Shown: piece after piece, positions 18,971 through 28,962 of the stretch
How positions within the stretch are numbered: the first letter of the stretch is position 1
Layout: every line of letters begins with the position of its first letter
Notes under the pieces: model-generated
Databases searched by the model: none
Told to the model about the DNA's origin: nothing
Seen by the model: only the letters and a program-made list of their open reading frames with translations
Made by a program: the position numbers and the translations under genes
Assembly (NCBI RefSeq): GCF_041435015.1
Contig: NZ_CP107989.1
Span: 992,001-1,056,000, forward strand
DNA: 64,000 bases
Source of the DNA: Streptomyces canus
GTDB taxonomy: Bacteria > Actinomycetota > Actinomycetes > Streptomycetales > Streptomycetaceae
Direction of reading: 5' to 3'

Positions 18971-19267
18971 TCAGCCTCCGACACCCGGCAGCAGCCCGGT
19001 GACGGGGGCGACGAGGTCGGTGAGCTGGTGCAGCTGGTTCAGCTTCTTGACCTGGTCGAGCGCCGCCAGCTGCTCGGAGACGCGCGGGATCTCGTCCTGG
19101 TGCTCCGCGGGGATGTCGCTCACCGCGAGCGAGTCGATCACCGAGATCGGGCTGAGCCGCCCGGCGTCCGGGGCGCCCGCGTCGGCCGCGTGCGCGAGGG
19201 GGGCGGTGAGGCCGGTGACGCCGACGGCGAGACCGACGGCGGCGACGATACGTCGAGTTGAGATCAT
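18971..19267 (-). CDS. Small secreted protein (98 aa), unknown function
   Basis: A signal peptide (RRIVAAVGLAVGVTGLTAP, cleavage probably after AHAA) precedes a mature part of about 70 residues without Cys. It has an amphipathic helical middle (EQLAALDQVKKLNQLHQL) and a C-terminus LVAPVTGLLPGVGG. Starts with ATG at 19267; no clear ribosome binding site, so it may be leaderless. The VAPVTGL stretch resembles VAPVSGL in the exported peptide encoded at 55719. I do not recognise a named family. Confidence 0.75.
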   Translation of the reverse strand: MISTRRIVAAVGLAVGVTGLTAPLAHAADAGAPDAGRLSPISVIDSLAVSDIPAEHQDEIPRVSEQLAALDQVKKLNQLHQLTDLVAPVTGLLPGVGG

Positions 19268-19437
19268 GTCTGCAGCAACGCGGGCGGGGTCTCCACCGAC
19301 ACGGCCGCCCGGCGCCGCTCACCCGTCAGGCGGAGCGCCCGGCCTGCGCTTGCCGTGGCCGCCGGGGCGGAGGAGTCTCGAAGAAAGAGGCCCTACGGCC
19401 CGCTCCTTGTCGGCCGGGGCCTTCGAAGGAGGTCATC

Positions 19438-19803
19438 ATGGGCACCGCGGCACGACCCGGCTTCGACACCGACATCCTGCGCCAGGGCATCGAAGGACAC
19501 ACCGCGGAGACGCTTCTGTCTCTGTACGCGGACGACGCGGAAATACGCCTCGTCAACCGGAACGCCACACCCAGCAACCCCAAGGTCCTGCACGGCCGTG
19601 ACGAGATCGGCGCGATGCTGACCGACGTCTACAGCCGCGACATGACCCACAAGCTGGAAGAGTGCGTGGTCCAGGGCGATCGCGCGGCCTACAGCGAGTC
19701 CTGCCAGTACTCGGACGGCATGCGCGTCCTGTCCGAGTCGATGGTCACCCTGCGCGACGGCAAGATCTCCGAGCAGATCATCGTCGAGGCATGGGACGAG
19801 TAG
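19438..19803 (+). CDS. SnoaL-like / NTF2-fold protein
   Basis: A 121-aa protein with the cone-shaped NTF2-like pattern: an N-terminal helix, LLSLYADDAEIRLVNRN, HGRDEIGAML, then strands ending in MVTLRDGKISEQIIVEAWDE. A very good ribosome binding site, GAAGGAGG, lies five bases before the ATG at 19438; the open frame upstream is non-coding. SnoaL-like proteins can be isomerases, cyclases or simple ligand-binding proteins; no catalytic residues can be assigned here. Confidence 0.85.
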   Translation: MGTAARPGFDTDILRQGIEGHTAETLLSLYADDAEIRLVNRNATPSNPKVLHGRDEIGAMLTDVYSRDMTHKLEECVVQGDRAAYSESCQYSDGMRVLSESMVTLRDGKISEQIIVEAWDE

Positions 19804-19809
19804 GAGCCA

Positions 19810-19859
19810 GAGCCGGGAGGGCCCCGTCACATCACGGCTGACCTGGGCCTTCCCGGCTC
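19810..19859. terminator. Long hairpin between convergent genes
   Basis: 15-bp arms (GAGCCGGGAGGGCCC / GGGCCTTCCCGGCTC, with one G-U pair) enclose a 20-nt loop that contains the end of the convergent MarR gene. It starts 6 bp after the SnoaL-like stop codon. Confidence 0.65.
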
Positions 19860-20354
19860 GTCCGGGGCGGACTCGGCGGCCACGACCAGCTTCCGCAGCA
19901 GGTCCGCGAGTGTTCGCCGCTCTGCCGGGGTGAGTGCCGAGAGCAGTGCGAGCTCACCCGCTTCCTCCGAGGCGACCTGCTGTTCGAACGCGGCGTGCCC
20001 GGCTTCGGTGAGCCGGACCCGCACCCGTCGCCGGTCGTCGTCCTCGTGCGTACGGACGATCAGCCCGGCGTCCTCCAGCGGCGTCAGCCGGGCCGACAGG
20101 GCTCCCCGGGTCAGTCCGAGGTGGTCGGCGAGGAGCGAGGGGCTCCCGGTGTACGGCGGGCCTAGGCGACGCAGGGTGAGCAGCACCTTGTACTGCCAGT
20201 TCCGCAGTCCGTCGGAGTCGAGGGTGTCGCGGCGGGCCTGGGACGCGTACCGGGCCAGGATGGCCAGCCGCGCGAAGATCGCCTCCTTGACGGGATCCAT
20301 CCAGTCGAGTTCCTTCGCCCACACCTCGACGTGCCGGTCGACCGAATCCCGCAT
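19827..20354 (-). CDS. MarR family transcriptional regulator
   Basis: A 175-aa winged-helix regulator. An N-terminal dimerisation helix (KEAIFARLAILARYASQARR) is followed by the DNA-binding part (GSPSLLADHLGLTRGALSARLTPLEDAGLI) and the beta-wing with the typical DDDRRRVRVRLTEAG. The ATG at 20352-20354 is preferred; the open frame to 20537 covers the divergent gene and its promoter. It is divergent from the TPR-like gene at 20416, with only 61 bp between them, so it probably controls that gene and itself. Confidence 0.88.
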   Translation of the reverse strand: MRDSVDRHVEVWAKELDWMDPVKEAIFARLAILARYASQARRDTLDSDGLRNWQYKVLLTLRRLGPPYTGSPSLLADHLGLTRGALSARLTPLEDAGLIVRTHEDDDRRRVRVRLTEAGHAAFEQQVASEEAGELALLSALTPAERRTLADLLRKLVVAAESAPDEPGRPRSAVM

Positions 20355-20369
20355 TACCCGCCCCCTGCA

Positions 20370-20392
20370 ATGGTTTTCTTGTGGATGGTTTT
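20370..20392. promoter_or_regulatory. Direct repeat in MarR/TPR intergenic region
   Basis: ATGGTTTT occurs twice, 15 bp apart (20370-20377 and 20385-20392), in an AT-rich island between the divergent genes. It could be part of the promoters or of a MarR operator. No palindrome typical of MarR sites is clear. Confidence 0.3.
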
Positions 20393-20415
20393 TCGTCTGA
20401 CTACCTTCCCCTGTC

Positions 20416-21255
20416 ATGAAGAACACCACGGGCACAACCGTCGAATTCGACGAACTCCTCGCCTCCGCACGCGAGTTGTCACTGGCGGGACGGTGGGAGC
20501 GGGCACTGCGTCTCCTGGACGCGACGACCTGTGACACCGCCGCGGACCGCGCCCGGCTCGCTCTCGCGGCGGCCGAGGTCGCCCTTCAGAGCGACTGGTT
20601 CGGCGGTACGGATCTCACGGCCGGCCGTGCCGAGCAGGCGGAGAAGATGTCGTCGGGCGCCGACTGGGATCTGGCCTTCGTCCGGCTGCGGCACGCCTAC
20701 TTCCGGCTGCTGCGCAGCGAGGGCCACTTCCGGCCCGGTCCCGAGGGCAAGGACCCCGAGGCACTCGCCGGCCTCCGGCGCATCGCGCACGACCTGCGCG
20801 AGGACGCCCCGGACGAGGTGCGGCGCGGCTGGGCCTCGATGTACCTGGGGCTGATCGCCGACAATCTCTTCGCCGAGCGTACGGCCGCCCCCGCCCACTA
20901 CGAGGCCGCCCTGGGCGCCGGTGAGTCGGGCGGCGACGATCTGCTGGTCCGGGAGGCGCTGCGGCATCTCGGCGACCACGACCACGACGCCGGCGATCAC
21001 GAGGGCGCCCTGGAGCGCTGGCGGCGGGCCACCGCCCTCGGCGCTCGGGCCGGGATGGTCCCCGGCGTGCTCACCCAGCAGATGCTCCTCGCGGTCCTGG
21101 CCCGCGACACCGGTGACGAAGCCGGGGCGACCGCGCTGGCACGGGAGATCGCCCGCTGGGCCAAGGCGATCGGCGCCGATCACGTCCACTCCCAGGCGGC
21201 CGGCTTCCTCGCGGGGGCGGATCCGACGGCTGCGCCCCAGGAGAGCGGGGCGTGA
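20416..21255 (+). CDS. TPR-like helical protein, unknown function
   Basis: A 279-aa cytosolic protein made of repeated helical pairs rich in Ala, Leu, Arg and Trp (LSLAGRWERALRLLDA, DHDHDAGDHEGALERWRRATALG), consistent with a TPR-like solenoid. No catalytic motif is visible. It is divergent from the MarR regulator, an arrangement common in Streptomyces where the protein may be the regulated partner. The riboswitch of folD begins 30 bp after its stop. The ATG at 20416 lacks a strong ribosome binding site. Confidence 0.8.
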   Translation: MKNTTGTTVEFDELLASARELSLAGRWERALRLLDATTCDTAADRARLALAAAEVALQSDWFGGTDLTAGRAEQAEKMSSGADWDLAFVRLRHAYFRLLRSEGHFRPGPEGKDPEALAGLRRIAHDLREDAPDEVRRGWASMYLGLIADNLFAERTAAPAHYEAALGAGESGGDDLLVREALRHLGDHDHDAGDHEGALERWRRATALGARAGMVPGVLTQQMLLAVLARDTGDEAGATALAREIARWAKAIGADHVHSQAAGFLAGADPTAAPQESGA

Positions 21256-21284
21256 CCGCCGTAGCGCGTCGGCTAATCTGAGGT

Positions 21285-21361
21285 ACGGACCGTGACTGGC
21301 GCTGAGGTGGAGCACCACCGGGGAGCGGTCCGCACACCCGATGCCGTGCGCCTGGGCGATT
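21285..21361 (+). ncRNA. ZTP (pfl) riboswitch
   Basis: The stretch before folD matches the pfl/ZTP aptamer. P1 starts GGACCGTGACTGGCG (21287-21301), a P2 hairpin GGTG...CACC follows, then the conserved CCGGGGAGCGGTCC (closing P1 at 21326-21331), and after a linker the second domain ends in GCGCCTGGGCGA (about 21349-21360). It binds ZTP/ZMP, which accumulate when 10-formyl-tetrahydrofolate is low, and turns on one-carbon metabolism genes. folD is a classic target. The ATG follows 26 bp later, with TCAGGAG as ribosome binding site, so control of translation initiation is likely. Confidence 0.92.
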
Positions 21362-21386
21362 CCTTCGATCGGCTCAGGAGTGGATC

Positions 21387-22238
21387 ATGTCTCAGGCACG
21401 GCTCATGGACGGCACCGCGCTCGCCGGGCGCATCCTCGAGGAGACCGCCGAGCGGGCGGCCGACCTCACCGAGCGCACCGGACGGGCACCCTGTCTCGCG
21501 ACGGTGCTGGTGGGCGACGACCCCGCCTCGGTCACCTACGTCCGGATGAAGCGCAACCGCTGCCGCAAGGCGGGTATCGAGTCGCGGCACGTGGAGCTGC
21601 CCGCGGCCACGACCACCGAGGAACTCGTCCGCACACTGCGGGAGTTGTCGGCCGACCCCACCGTGCACGGCATCCTGCTCCAGCACCCGATGGGCCCGCA
21701 CATCGACGAGCGGGCGGCGTTCGAGGCGATCGCTCCGGAGAAGGACGTCGACGGTGTCACCTTCGCGTCCTTCGCGACGATGAGCTTCGGACTGCCGGGC
21801 TTCGTGTCGTGCACGCCCGGCGGGATCATGCGGCTGCTCGACGAGTACGACGTCGACCCGGCCGGCAAGCGGGCCGTGGTCGTGGGCCGCAGCGCGATCC
21901 TCGGCAAGCCGGTCGGCATGCTGCTGCTCGCCCGGGACGCCACGGTGACCTACTGCCACTCCCGTACGGCGGACCTGTCGGCGGCCGTACGGGAGGCGGA
22001 CATCGTGGTCGCCGCGGTGGGCCGGCCCCGGCTGGTCCGGGGCCGGGACATCAAGCCCGGCGCGGTCGTCGTCGACGCCGGGTACAACGCCGGGAACGTC
22101 GGTGACGTCGACTTCGACTCCGCGGTGGAGCGGGCCTCGCTGATCACGCCGGTGCCGGGCGGGGTCGGTCCGATGACCATCGCCACGCTGCTGGAGCAGA
22201 CCGTCGACGCGGCGGTGGCCGCCGCCCGGCAGAGCTAG
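21387..22238 (+). CDS. folD: Bifunctional methylenetetrahydrofolate dehydrogenase / cyclohydrolase
   Basis: A 283-aa FolD. It interconverts 5,10-methylene-, methenyl- and 10-formyl-tetrahydrofolate. The catalytic region has SVTYVRMKRNRCRKAGI (Tyr and Lys) and ILLQHPMGPHID, followed by EKDVDGV and the NADP site VVGRSAILGKPVGMLL. The C-terminus is PGGVGPMTIATLLEQT, a signature of the family. Preceded by a ZTP riboswitch. Normal length. The convergent alpha-galactosidase gene ends 2 bp downstream. Confidence 0.96.
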   Translation: MSQARLMDGTALAGRILEETAERAADLTERTGRAPCLATVLVGDDPASVTYVRMKRNRCRKAGIESRHVELPAATTTEELVRTLRELSADPTVHGILLQHPMGPHIDERAAFEAIAPEKDVDGVTFASFATMSFGLPGFVSCTPGGIMRLLDEYDVDPAGKRAVVVGRSAILGKPVGMLLLARDATVTYCHSRTADLSAAVREADIVVAAVGRPRLVRGRDIKPGAVVVDAGYNAGNVGDVDFDSAVERASLITPVPGGVGPMTIATLLEQTVDAAVAAARQS

Positions 22239-22239
22239 A

Positions 22240-24288
<2,049 letters not shown>

Positions 24289-24393
24289 CTAGAGTCCCCA
24301 GAGGGTGAAGTCAACGGCTGCGACAGGGGTGAACCGGCCGGTGTGAACGGTTCGTTCGCGCGGGACGGTGGGCACGGCGCCATACTGTCCGTC

Positions 24394-24817
24394 GTGCGGG
24401 TCGCGATCATGACAGCGGGTTCCCGGGGCGATGTGGCCCCCTTCACCGGTCTGGGGCACGGCCTGGCGCGGGCCGGACACCAGGTCACCGTGGTGACACA
24501 CGGCCGCTTCGAGCCGCTGGCGGCGCGGGCCGGCATCGGCTTCCACGCGCTGCCGGTCGATCCCCGGGCGGAGTTGGAGTCCTCGCGCGGCCGGGCCCTG
24601 CACCGCAGTACGACCGGCGTGGGCAAGCTGGCGCGGGTGGTCGCGATGGCGCGGGCGCTGGCGGTGGAGATGGCCGACGACCTCGTGGCCGCCGCCCGGG
24701 TGAGCGACGCGCTCCTGCTCTCCGTGTCAGGAGCGGGCACGGACGGTGGGCGCGCAGATCCGAGCGGAGGACGGCATGGTCCCCGTGGTGGAAGCGGTGA
24801 ACCGGCTGGGAAGCTGA
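24394..24817 (+). pseudogene. GT1-type glycosyltransferase remnant with internal deletion
   Basis: The first 115 codons from GTG 24394 read as the N-terminus of a GT1 (sterol-glucosyltransferase-like) enzyme: VAIMTAGSRGDVAPFTGLG then GLARAGHQVTVVTHGRFEPL. After LLLSVSGAG the frame loses similarity. From 24743, in another frame, 24 codons (VGAQIRAEDGM, VVEAVNRLGS) match the usual C-terminus of the same family and end at TGA 24815-24817. The middle, several hundred residues including the donor-sugar domain, is missing, so the gene is dead. The gene ends 27 bp before the convergent TetR gene. Confidence 0.8.
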
Positions 24818-24844
24818 CGACCGCGCGCCTGGCTGGGCGCGGGG

Positions 24845-25507
24845 TCACCCTCGAGCGGGCTCCCACCCGGGCGGCTGCAGAATCCCCAGCAGTTGCCGCA
24901 CCAACTCCTCGACAACCTCGTCCAGGGTCGCGTCCACCCACCCCGCACTCCAGTCGTGCAGCAGCCCGTTCACACTGCCGATGAACCCGGTCGCCGCGAG
25001 CCGATAGTCCCGCAGCGCCGCCTCCCCCCTGACCACGGCCCGGTTCGCCTCGGCGCACACCAGATCGACCCAGAGCGCCCGACGGGCCAGCCGCTGCTCC
25101 TCCAACCGGGCGCTGACGCCGATGATCTCCACGAACGTGATCCGCACGCGCCGCGGATCGGAGGTGACGTTCGCCGCGTAGGCGCGGAAGATCGCGGCCG
25201 CGCGCTCCGCGAGCGGCAGACGGTCCGCATCGGCCACCGCGGCCAGCACGGCAGCCGTCGCCCAGTCGTTGACCTCGAGGTGCAGCTCGGCCAGGACGTC
25301 CTCGAGGGTGCGGAACTCCTCGTAGAACTGGCGGGTGGAGAGGCCCGCGGCCTCGCTGAGGGCAGCGACGGTCGTGGCGCGGTAGCCGGGCGCGTCCCCG
25401 AAGAGCTGGAGTGCCGCGTCCAGGAAACGGCGGCGCCGCTCGGCCTGCCGCTCCTCGGCTGTCTTGCCGCCGTAGCGACCGGTCGGGGCCCTGAGTCTGC
25501 CCGTCAC
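24845..25507 (-). CDS. TetR family transcriptional regulator
   Basis: A 220-aa repressor. A basic N-terminus (KTAEERQAERRRRFLDAALQL) leads into the TetR helix-turn-helix (TTVAALSEAAGLSTRQFYEEF), and a helical ligand domain follows. GTG 25507 with GGGAGG upstream is preferred over the longer frame from 25555. It is divergent from the secreted propeller gene, with 184 bp between, and convergent with the glycosyltransferase remnant, which may once have been a target. Ligand unknown. Confidence 0.88.
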   Translation of the reverse strand: MTGRLRAPTGRYGGKTAEERQAERRRRFLDAALQLFGDAPGYRATTVAALSEAAGLSTRQFYEEFRTLEDVLAELHLEVNDWATAAVLAAVADADRLPLAERAAAIFRAYAANVTSDPRRVRITFVEIIGVSARLEEQRLARRALWVDLVCAEANRAVVRGEAALRDYRLAATGFIGSVNGLLHDWSAGWVDATLDEVVEELVRQLLGILQPPGWEPARG

Positions 25508-25691
25508 CGCACCTCCCACCCGGGCCGGAGCGTCCGGCCTCCCGTAGAGCCCCAATTTTGTCGTGTACGCAGTCTTGTGGAGAAGGGCCCCCCTTCCTTA
25601 CTTTGCAGTAAGTTCAATCTGAAAGCACGCGTCTTCAGTTTTGCCACCTTGGCATGCCCCCGTCACGAGCCGCTCCCGAGGGAGACCCGTC

Positions 25692-26936
25692 ATGCCTGTT
25701 CCGAGAACCAGACACCTGTGGGCCATGGCCGCCGCCGTCGTCCTGACCGTCACCGCCCCCGCGACCACCGCCTCCGCCGCGGACGCCGCCGCCCTGCGCG
25801 AGGTGCTGTTCGTGGCCAACAACTGGGACGGCACGGCCGACGTCATCAAGTCCTCCGGCGACCTGGCGAAGATCGGCCGGGTCAACGTCATCCCCGACAA
25901 GGACGCCCGGATGGCGGCGATCAACGCCGATCCGATCAAGTGGATCTACTTCATGGCGATCCGCAACAGCGTCGGCGAAGGCCACGACCAGTTCGCCGAC
26001 GACATGTACTCCACGCCGGACGGCAAGTCGGTGGTCGTCTCGCGGCCGAGCTTCGCGGACGTGGTGTCGATCGACCTGGCCACCGGAAGCATCAACTGGC
26101 GCTTCCCGGTGTCGGGTTACCGCGCGGACCACATGGCGGTCTCCCCCGACGGCACCCGCGTCGCGGTGTCGGCCTCCACCGCGAACACCGTGCACGTGCT
26201 GAACATCGACACGGGCAAGCAACTCGGCTCCTTCGCCACCGGCGACAAGCCGCACGAGAACATCTTCACCAAGGACGGGAAGTACATCTGGAACATGGGG
26301 ATCGGTGACGTGAACACCGACTCCGACGCGCCCTGGCTGGACTGGACTAAGGGCGACCGGCACATCACGGTGGTGGACGCGACCACCTACAAGCAGGTCA
26401 AGACGATCGACATGCGGGACAAGCTGAACGCGATCGGCCTCACGGACTACTCCGACGCCGTCCGGCCCGCCGTGTTCTCGCCGGACGAGTCCAAGCTGTA
26501 CTTCCAGGTGTCGTTCTTCAACGGCTTCTTCGAGTACGACGTCGCCACCGACAAGATCACCCGGACGAAGACGCTCCCGAAGAACCCCGCGACCAGCGAC
26601 GACCGCACCACCATGGTCAACGACTCGCGCCATCACGGCATTTCGATGAGCCCGGACGGCAGCAAGCTGTGCGTGGCGGGCACGATGGACGACTACGCGA
26701 CCGTCGTGAACCGCACCACCCTCCAGGAGGGCCCGCTCGTCCCCGCCTCGAAGCCCTACTGGGCCACCGTCAGCGGTGACGGCAAGAGCTGTGTCGTCTC
26801 GGAGAGCGGTGCCGACCAGGTCACCGCGATCGACTTCGCGACCGGGCAGAAGACGGTGTCGGTGCCGGTGGGCGACCATCCGCAGCGGGTGCGGCTGGGT
26901 CATGTGGCCGCCGCCTGGACGAGCCCCTCCTCCTAG
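25692..26936 (+). CDS. Secreted beta-propeller protein (YncE/YVTN-like)
   Basis: A 414-aa exported protein. The signal peptide (residues 1-30, ends ASAAD) is followed by repeated blades with the motifs SVVVSRPSFADVVSIDLATG, MAVSPDGTRVAVSAS, AVFSPDESKLYF, ISMSPDGSKLCVAG and CVVSESGADQVTAIDFATG, which form a seven-bladed YVTN-type propeller. No haem-binding or catalytic motif is seen. The ATG at 25692 has GGGAG upstream. It may bind a surface ligand or protein partner; function is not known. A 17-bp terminator follows. Confidence 0.85.
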   Translation: MPVPRTRHLWAMAAAVVLTVTAPATTASAADAAALREVLFVANNWDGTADVIKSSGDLAKIGRVNVIPDKDARMAAINADPIKWIYFMAIRNSVGEGHDQFADDMYSTPDGKSVVVSRPSFADVVSIDLATGSINWRFPVSGYRADHMAVSPDGTRVAVSASTANTVHVLNIDTGKQLGSFATGDKPHENIFTKDGKYIWNMGIGDVNTDSDAPWLDWTKGDRHITVVDATTYKQVKTIDMRDKLNAIGLTDYSDAVRPAVFSPDESKLYFQVSFFNGFFEYDVATDKITRTKTLPKNPATSDDRTTMVNDSRHHGISMSPDGSKLCVAGTMDDYATVVNRTTLQEGPLVPASKPYWATVSGDGKSCVVSESGADQVTAIDFATGQKTVSVPVGDHPQRVRLGHVAAAWTSPSS

Positions 26937-26971
26937 CCGGAACGCGACCCGCGCGGTCCTGGCGGATGACG

Positions 26972-27009
26972 CAGCCGGGCCGGCCTCCTCCCGGAGGCCG
27001 GCCCGGCTG
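26972..27009. terminator. Strong bidirectional terminator hairpin
   Basis: A perfect 17-bp stem (CAGCCGGGCCGGCCTCC and complement) with a TCCC loop lies between the convergent propeller and GH5 genes. Confidence 0.9.
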
Positions 27010-27025
27010 TCCGGGCTGAGCGGGG

Positions 27026-28885
27026 TCAGCCGAACTTCTGCGCCACCCAGGTCGCGAGCTCCGACCTGGCCGCGCTCAGCAGTGACGCGGAGGGCGCGGT
27101 CGTCCGGTTCGTCACCAGCGCGTAGTGCAGGACACCGGAGTCCGAGTCGGTGAGCAGCAGCCGTCGGCTCCCCGTGCCGCCCGGTTCGGGGGCCGCTCCG
27201 ACCGGGGTCGACGAGCCGTACGCCGGAGGGCCGTAGACCGTGCCCAGGTCGGAGACCACCGTGGTCGTCGAGTTCGGGAAGGACGCGGGCAGGTGGAGTT
27301 CGGTGGGCGCGGAGCCGCTTCCCGAGCGCCACACCAGCACCGAGTACTGGCCGGTCCCGACCAGCGACGACATGTTCGGCAGGCTGCTCGGCACCGGGTT
27401 CCAGGTCAGGGTGGTGGAACCGTCGCGTGAGCGGTCCTCGTAGGTGAAGGCGAGGGTCGTCCCCGCGGTGGCACTGGGGTAGATCCGGTCGAGGAGCCGG
27501 GCGTCCTGGCGGAGCACCGGCGTGCCCGAGTCGTCGAGCTTCACGGCCGACAGGTCCTCGTCGTTCCAGGCGTCGCCCGAGGTGAGGACCTTGTCGGGGT
27601 TGTCGTTCATCAACTCGTGGTGGCGGCCGTTGTAGAGGTCCCACTGCCATTGGGTGCCGGAGAGGACCGGCCCCGAACCGGCGGGCGCGGACCACCAGTT
27701 GGCGCCCTTCACCCGGGAGTCCAGAGCCTGGTACATGGCCTTGAGGACGGTCGGGGCCTTGCCGGCGGTCGAGCCGTTCAGCGGGTGCCCGAACTCGCTG
27801 ACCACGGCCGTCGTCCCGGCGGCCGTCGCGCGGTCGCGCACCGTGCCGAAATCGGTGACGTACTGGCCGTCGGAGGCGTTGCCCCACATCAGGATGCCGG
27901 AGATGGCCTTCTGGTCGTAGAAGTGGGTGTTGAAGACATACCCGGAGCCGAGCGTGCCCGCGTCGAGAAGGCCACCCTCCTCCTTGCTGACGTTGCCGTT
28001 CCAGAAGAGGTTCGGCTCGACCATGGCGGGCTTGTCCGTCCAGCCCGCCGCGTCCATCCGGGCCCGGAACTTCACGTAGAACGGCCAGAGCAGGTCGCGT
28101 TCCCAGGTGCGGCTGTTCTGGCCGGAGTCGTAGGTGCCGGCGTAGGGCTCGTTGTAGGGGTCGAAGCCGACCACGCCGGCGAACTCCTCGGTGGCGAGGT
28201 TCGCCTTGAGGTACGCCATGGTCTTCTGGGCGGTGACCAGGAAGGAGTCCTGGAGGCCGTGGTTGTTGTGCCAGAAGTCGTACTGGGCGGCCTTGACCGC
28301 GCCGTTCTGGGTGATGTTCTGGCCCCACAGCAGGCAGATGCCGCAGGACTCGGCGGGGTAGTTGCCGAGTGCCACGGCCCACGCGGGGGCGCCGTCGCCG
28401 GTGTACCAGCTGCCCGAGTTGAACAGCCAGCGGGAGTACAGGTCCTGGTGGAAGTCAGGGTAGACCCGGATGCCCGCGTCGAGGAACGCGCGCATCTGCG
28501 CGGTGGCGTTCGCCAGATACGTGGTGTCGACCTGGCCCTTCACCGGTTCCGCGTAGGCCCAGGACAGCAGGAAGCGCACGGAGTTGCCGCCGCCGAGGGT
28601 TCTCAGCGCGGTCGCCGACTTCTTGGCGTCGGCGACCGAGGCGAAGGGCAGGCCCTTGTTCTCGGCGAGCTTGGTCTCGCCGGAGACGTTGTAGCCACGC
28701 AGCACGACCTCGCGGCCGTTGCCGTCGACGAACCGTCCGTTCTGGACGGTCAGGGGGGTGTCGTCGAAGGAGAGGGAATCGGTGAGGGCGTCGGCGGGGG
28801 CGGGCCGGGCGCCCGCGACCGTCAGGAATCCGCAGAGGACAACCAGAACAACGAGCAGACGTGCGCGTTTATTCGGCATGTCCAT
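27026..28885 (-). CDS. Secreted glycoside hydrolase family 5 (endoglycoceramidase-like)
   Basis: A 619-aa extracellular hydrolase. The signal peptide (RARLLVVLVVLCGFLTVAGA) is followed by a GH5 barrel with LRGYNVSGETK near the start, the acid/base Glu in GFDPYNEPYAG, the nucleophile Glu in VVSEFGHP and WWSAPAG near the end of the barrel. A C-terminal beta domain of about 170 residues completes it. The pattern is like EGCase-type GH5 enzymes, which cleave glycolipids or aryl/alkyl glycosides; exact specificity is not deducible. Start: ATG 28885 or 28879, with no strong ribosome binding site. Confidence 0.88.
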   Translation of the reverse strand: MDMPNKRARLLVVLVVLCGFLTVAGARPAPADALTDSLSFDDTPLTVQNGRFVDGNGREVVLRGYNVSGETKLAENKGLPFASVADAKKSATALRTLGGGNSVRFLLSWAYAEPVKGQVDTTYLANATAQMRAFLDAGIRVYPDFHQDLYSRWLFNSGSWYTGDGAPAWAVALGNYPAESCGICLLWGQNITQNGAVKAAQYDFWHNNHGLQDSFLVTAQKTMAYLKANLATEEFAGVVGFDPYNEPYAGTYDSGQNSRTWERDLLWPFYVKFRARMDAAGWTDKPAMVEPNLFWNGNVSKEEGGLLDAGTLGSGYVFNTHFYDQKAISGILMWGNASDGQYVTDFGTVRDRATAAGTTAVVSEFGHPLNGSTAGKAPTVLKAMYQALDSRVKGANWWSAPAGSGPVLSGTQWQWDLYNGRHHELMNDNPDKVLTSGDAWNDEDLSAVKLDDSGTPVLRQDARLLDRIYPSATAGTTLAFTYEDRSRDGSTTLTWNPVPSSLPNMSSLVGTGQYSVLVWRSGSGSAPTELHLPASFPNSTTTVVSDLGTVYGPPAYGSSTPVGAAPEPGGTGSRRLLLTDSDSGVLHYALVTNRTTAPSASLLSAARSELATWVAQKFG

Positions 28886-28962
28886 TACAGTCCGACCATT
28901 TCGGTACAACGTCAACACCATCTGACTGATGAGTAAGTTTCACTTTCGTCGCATCTGACGCC

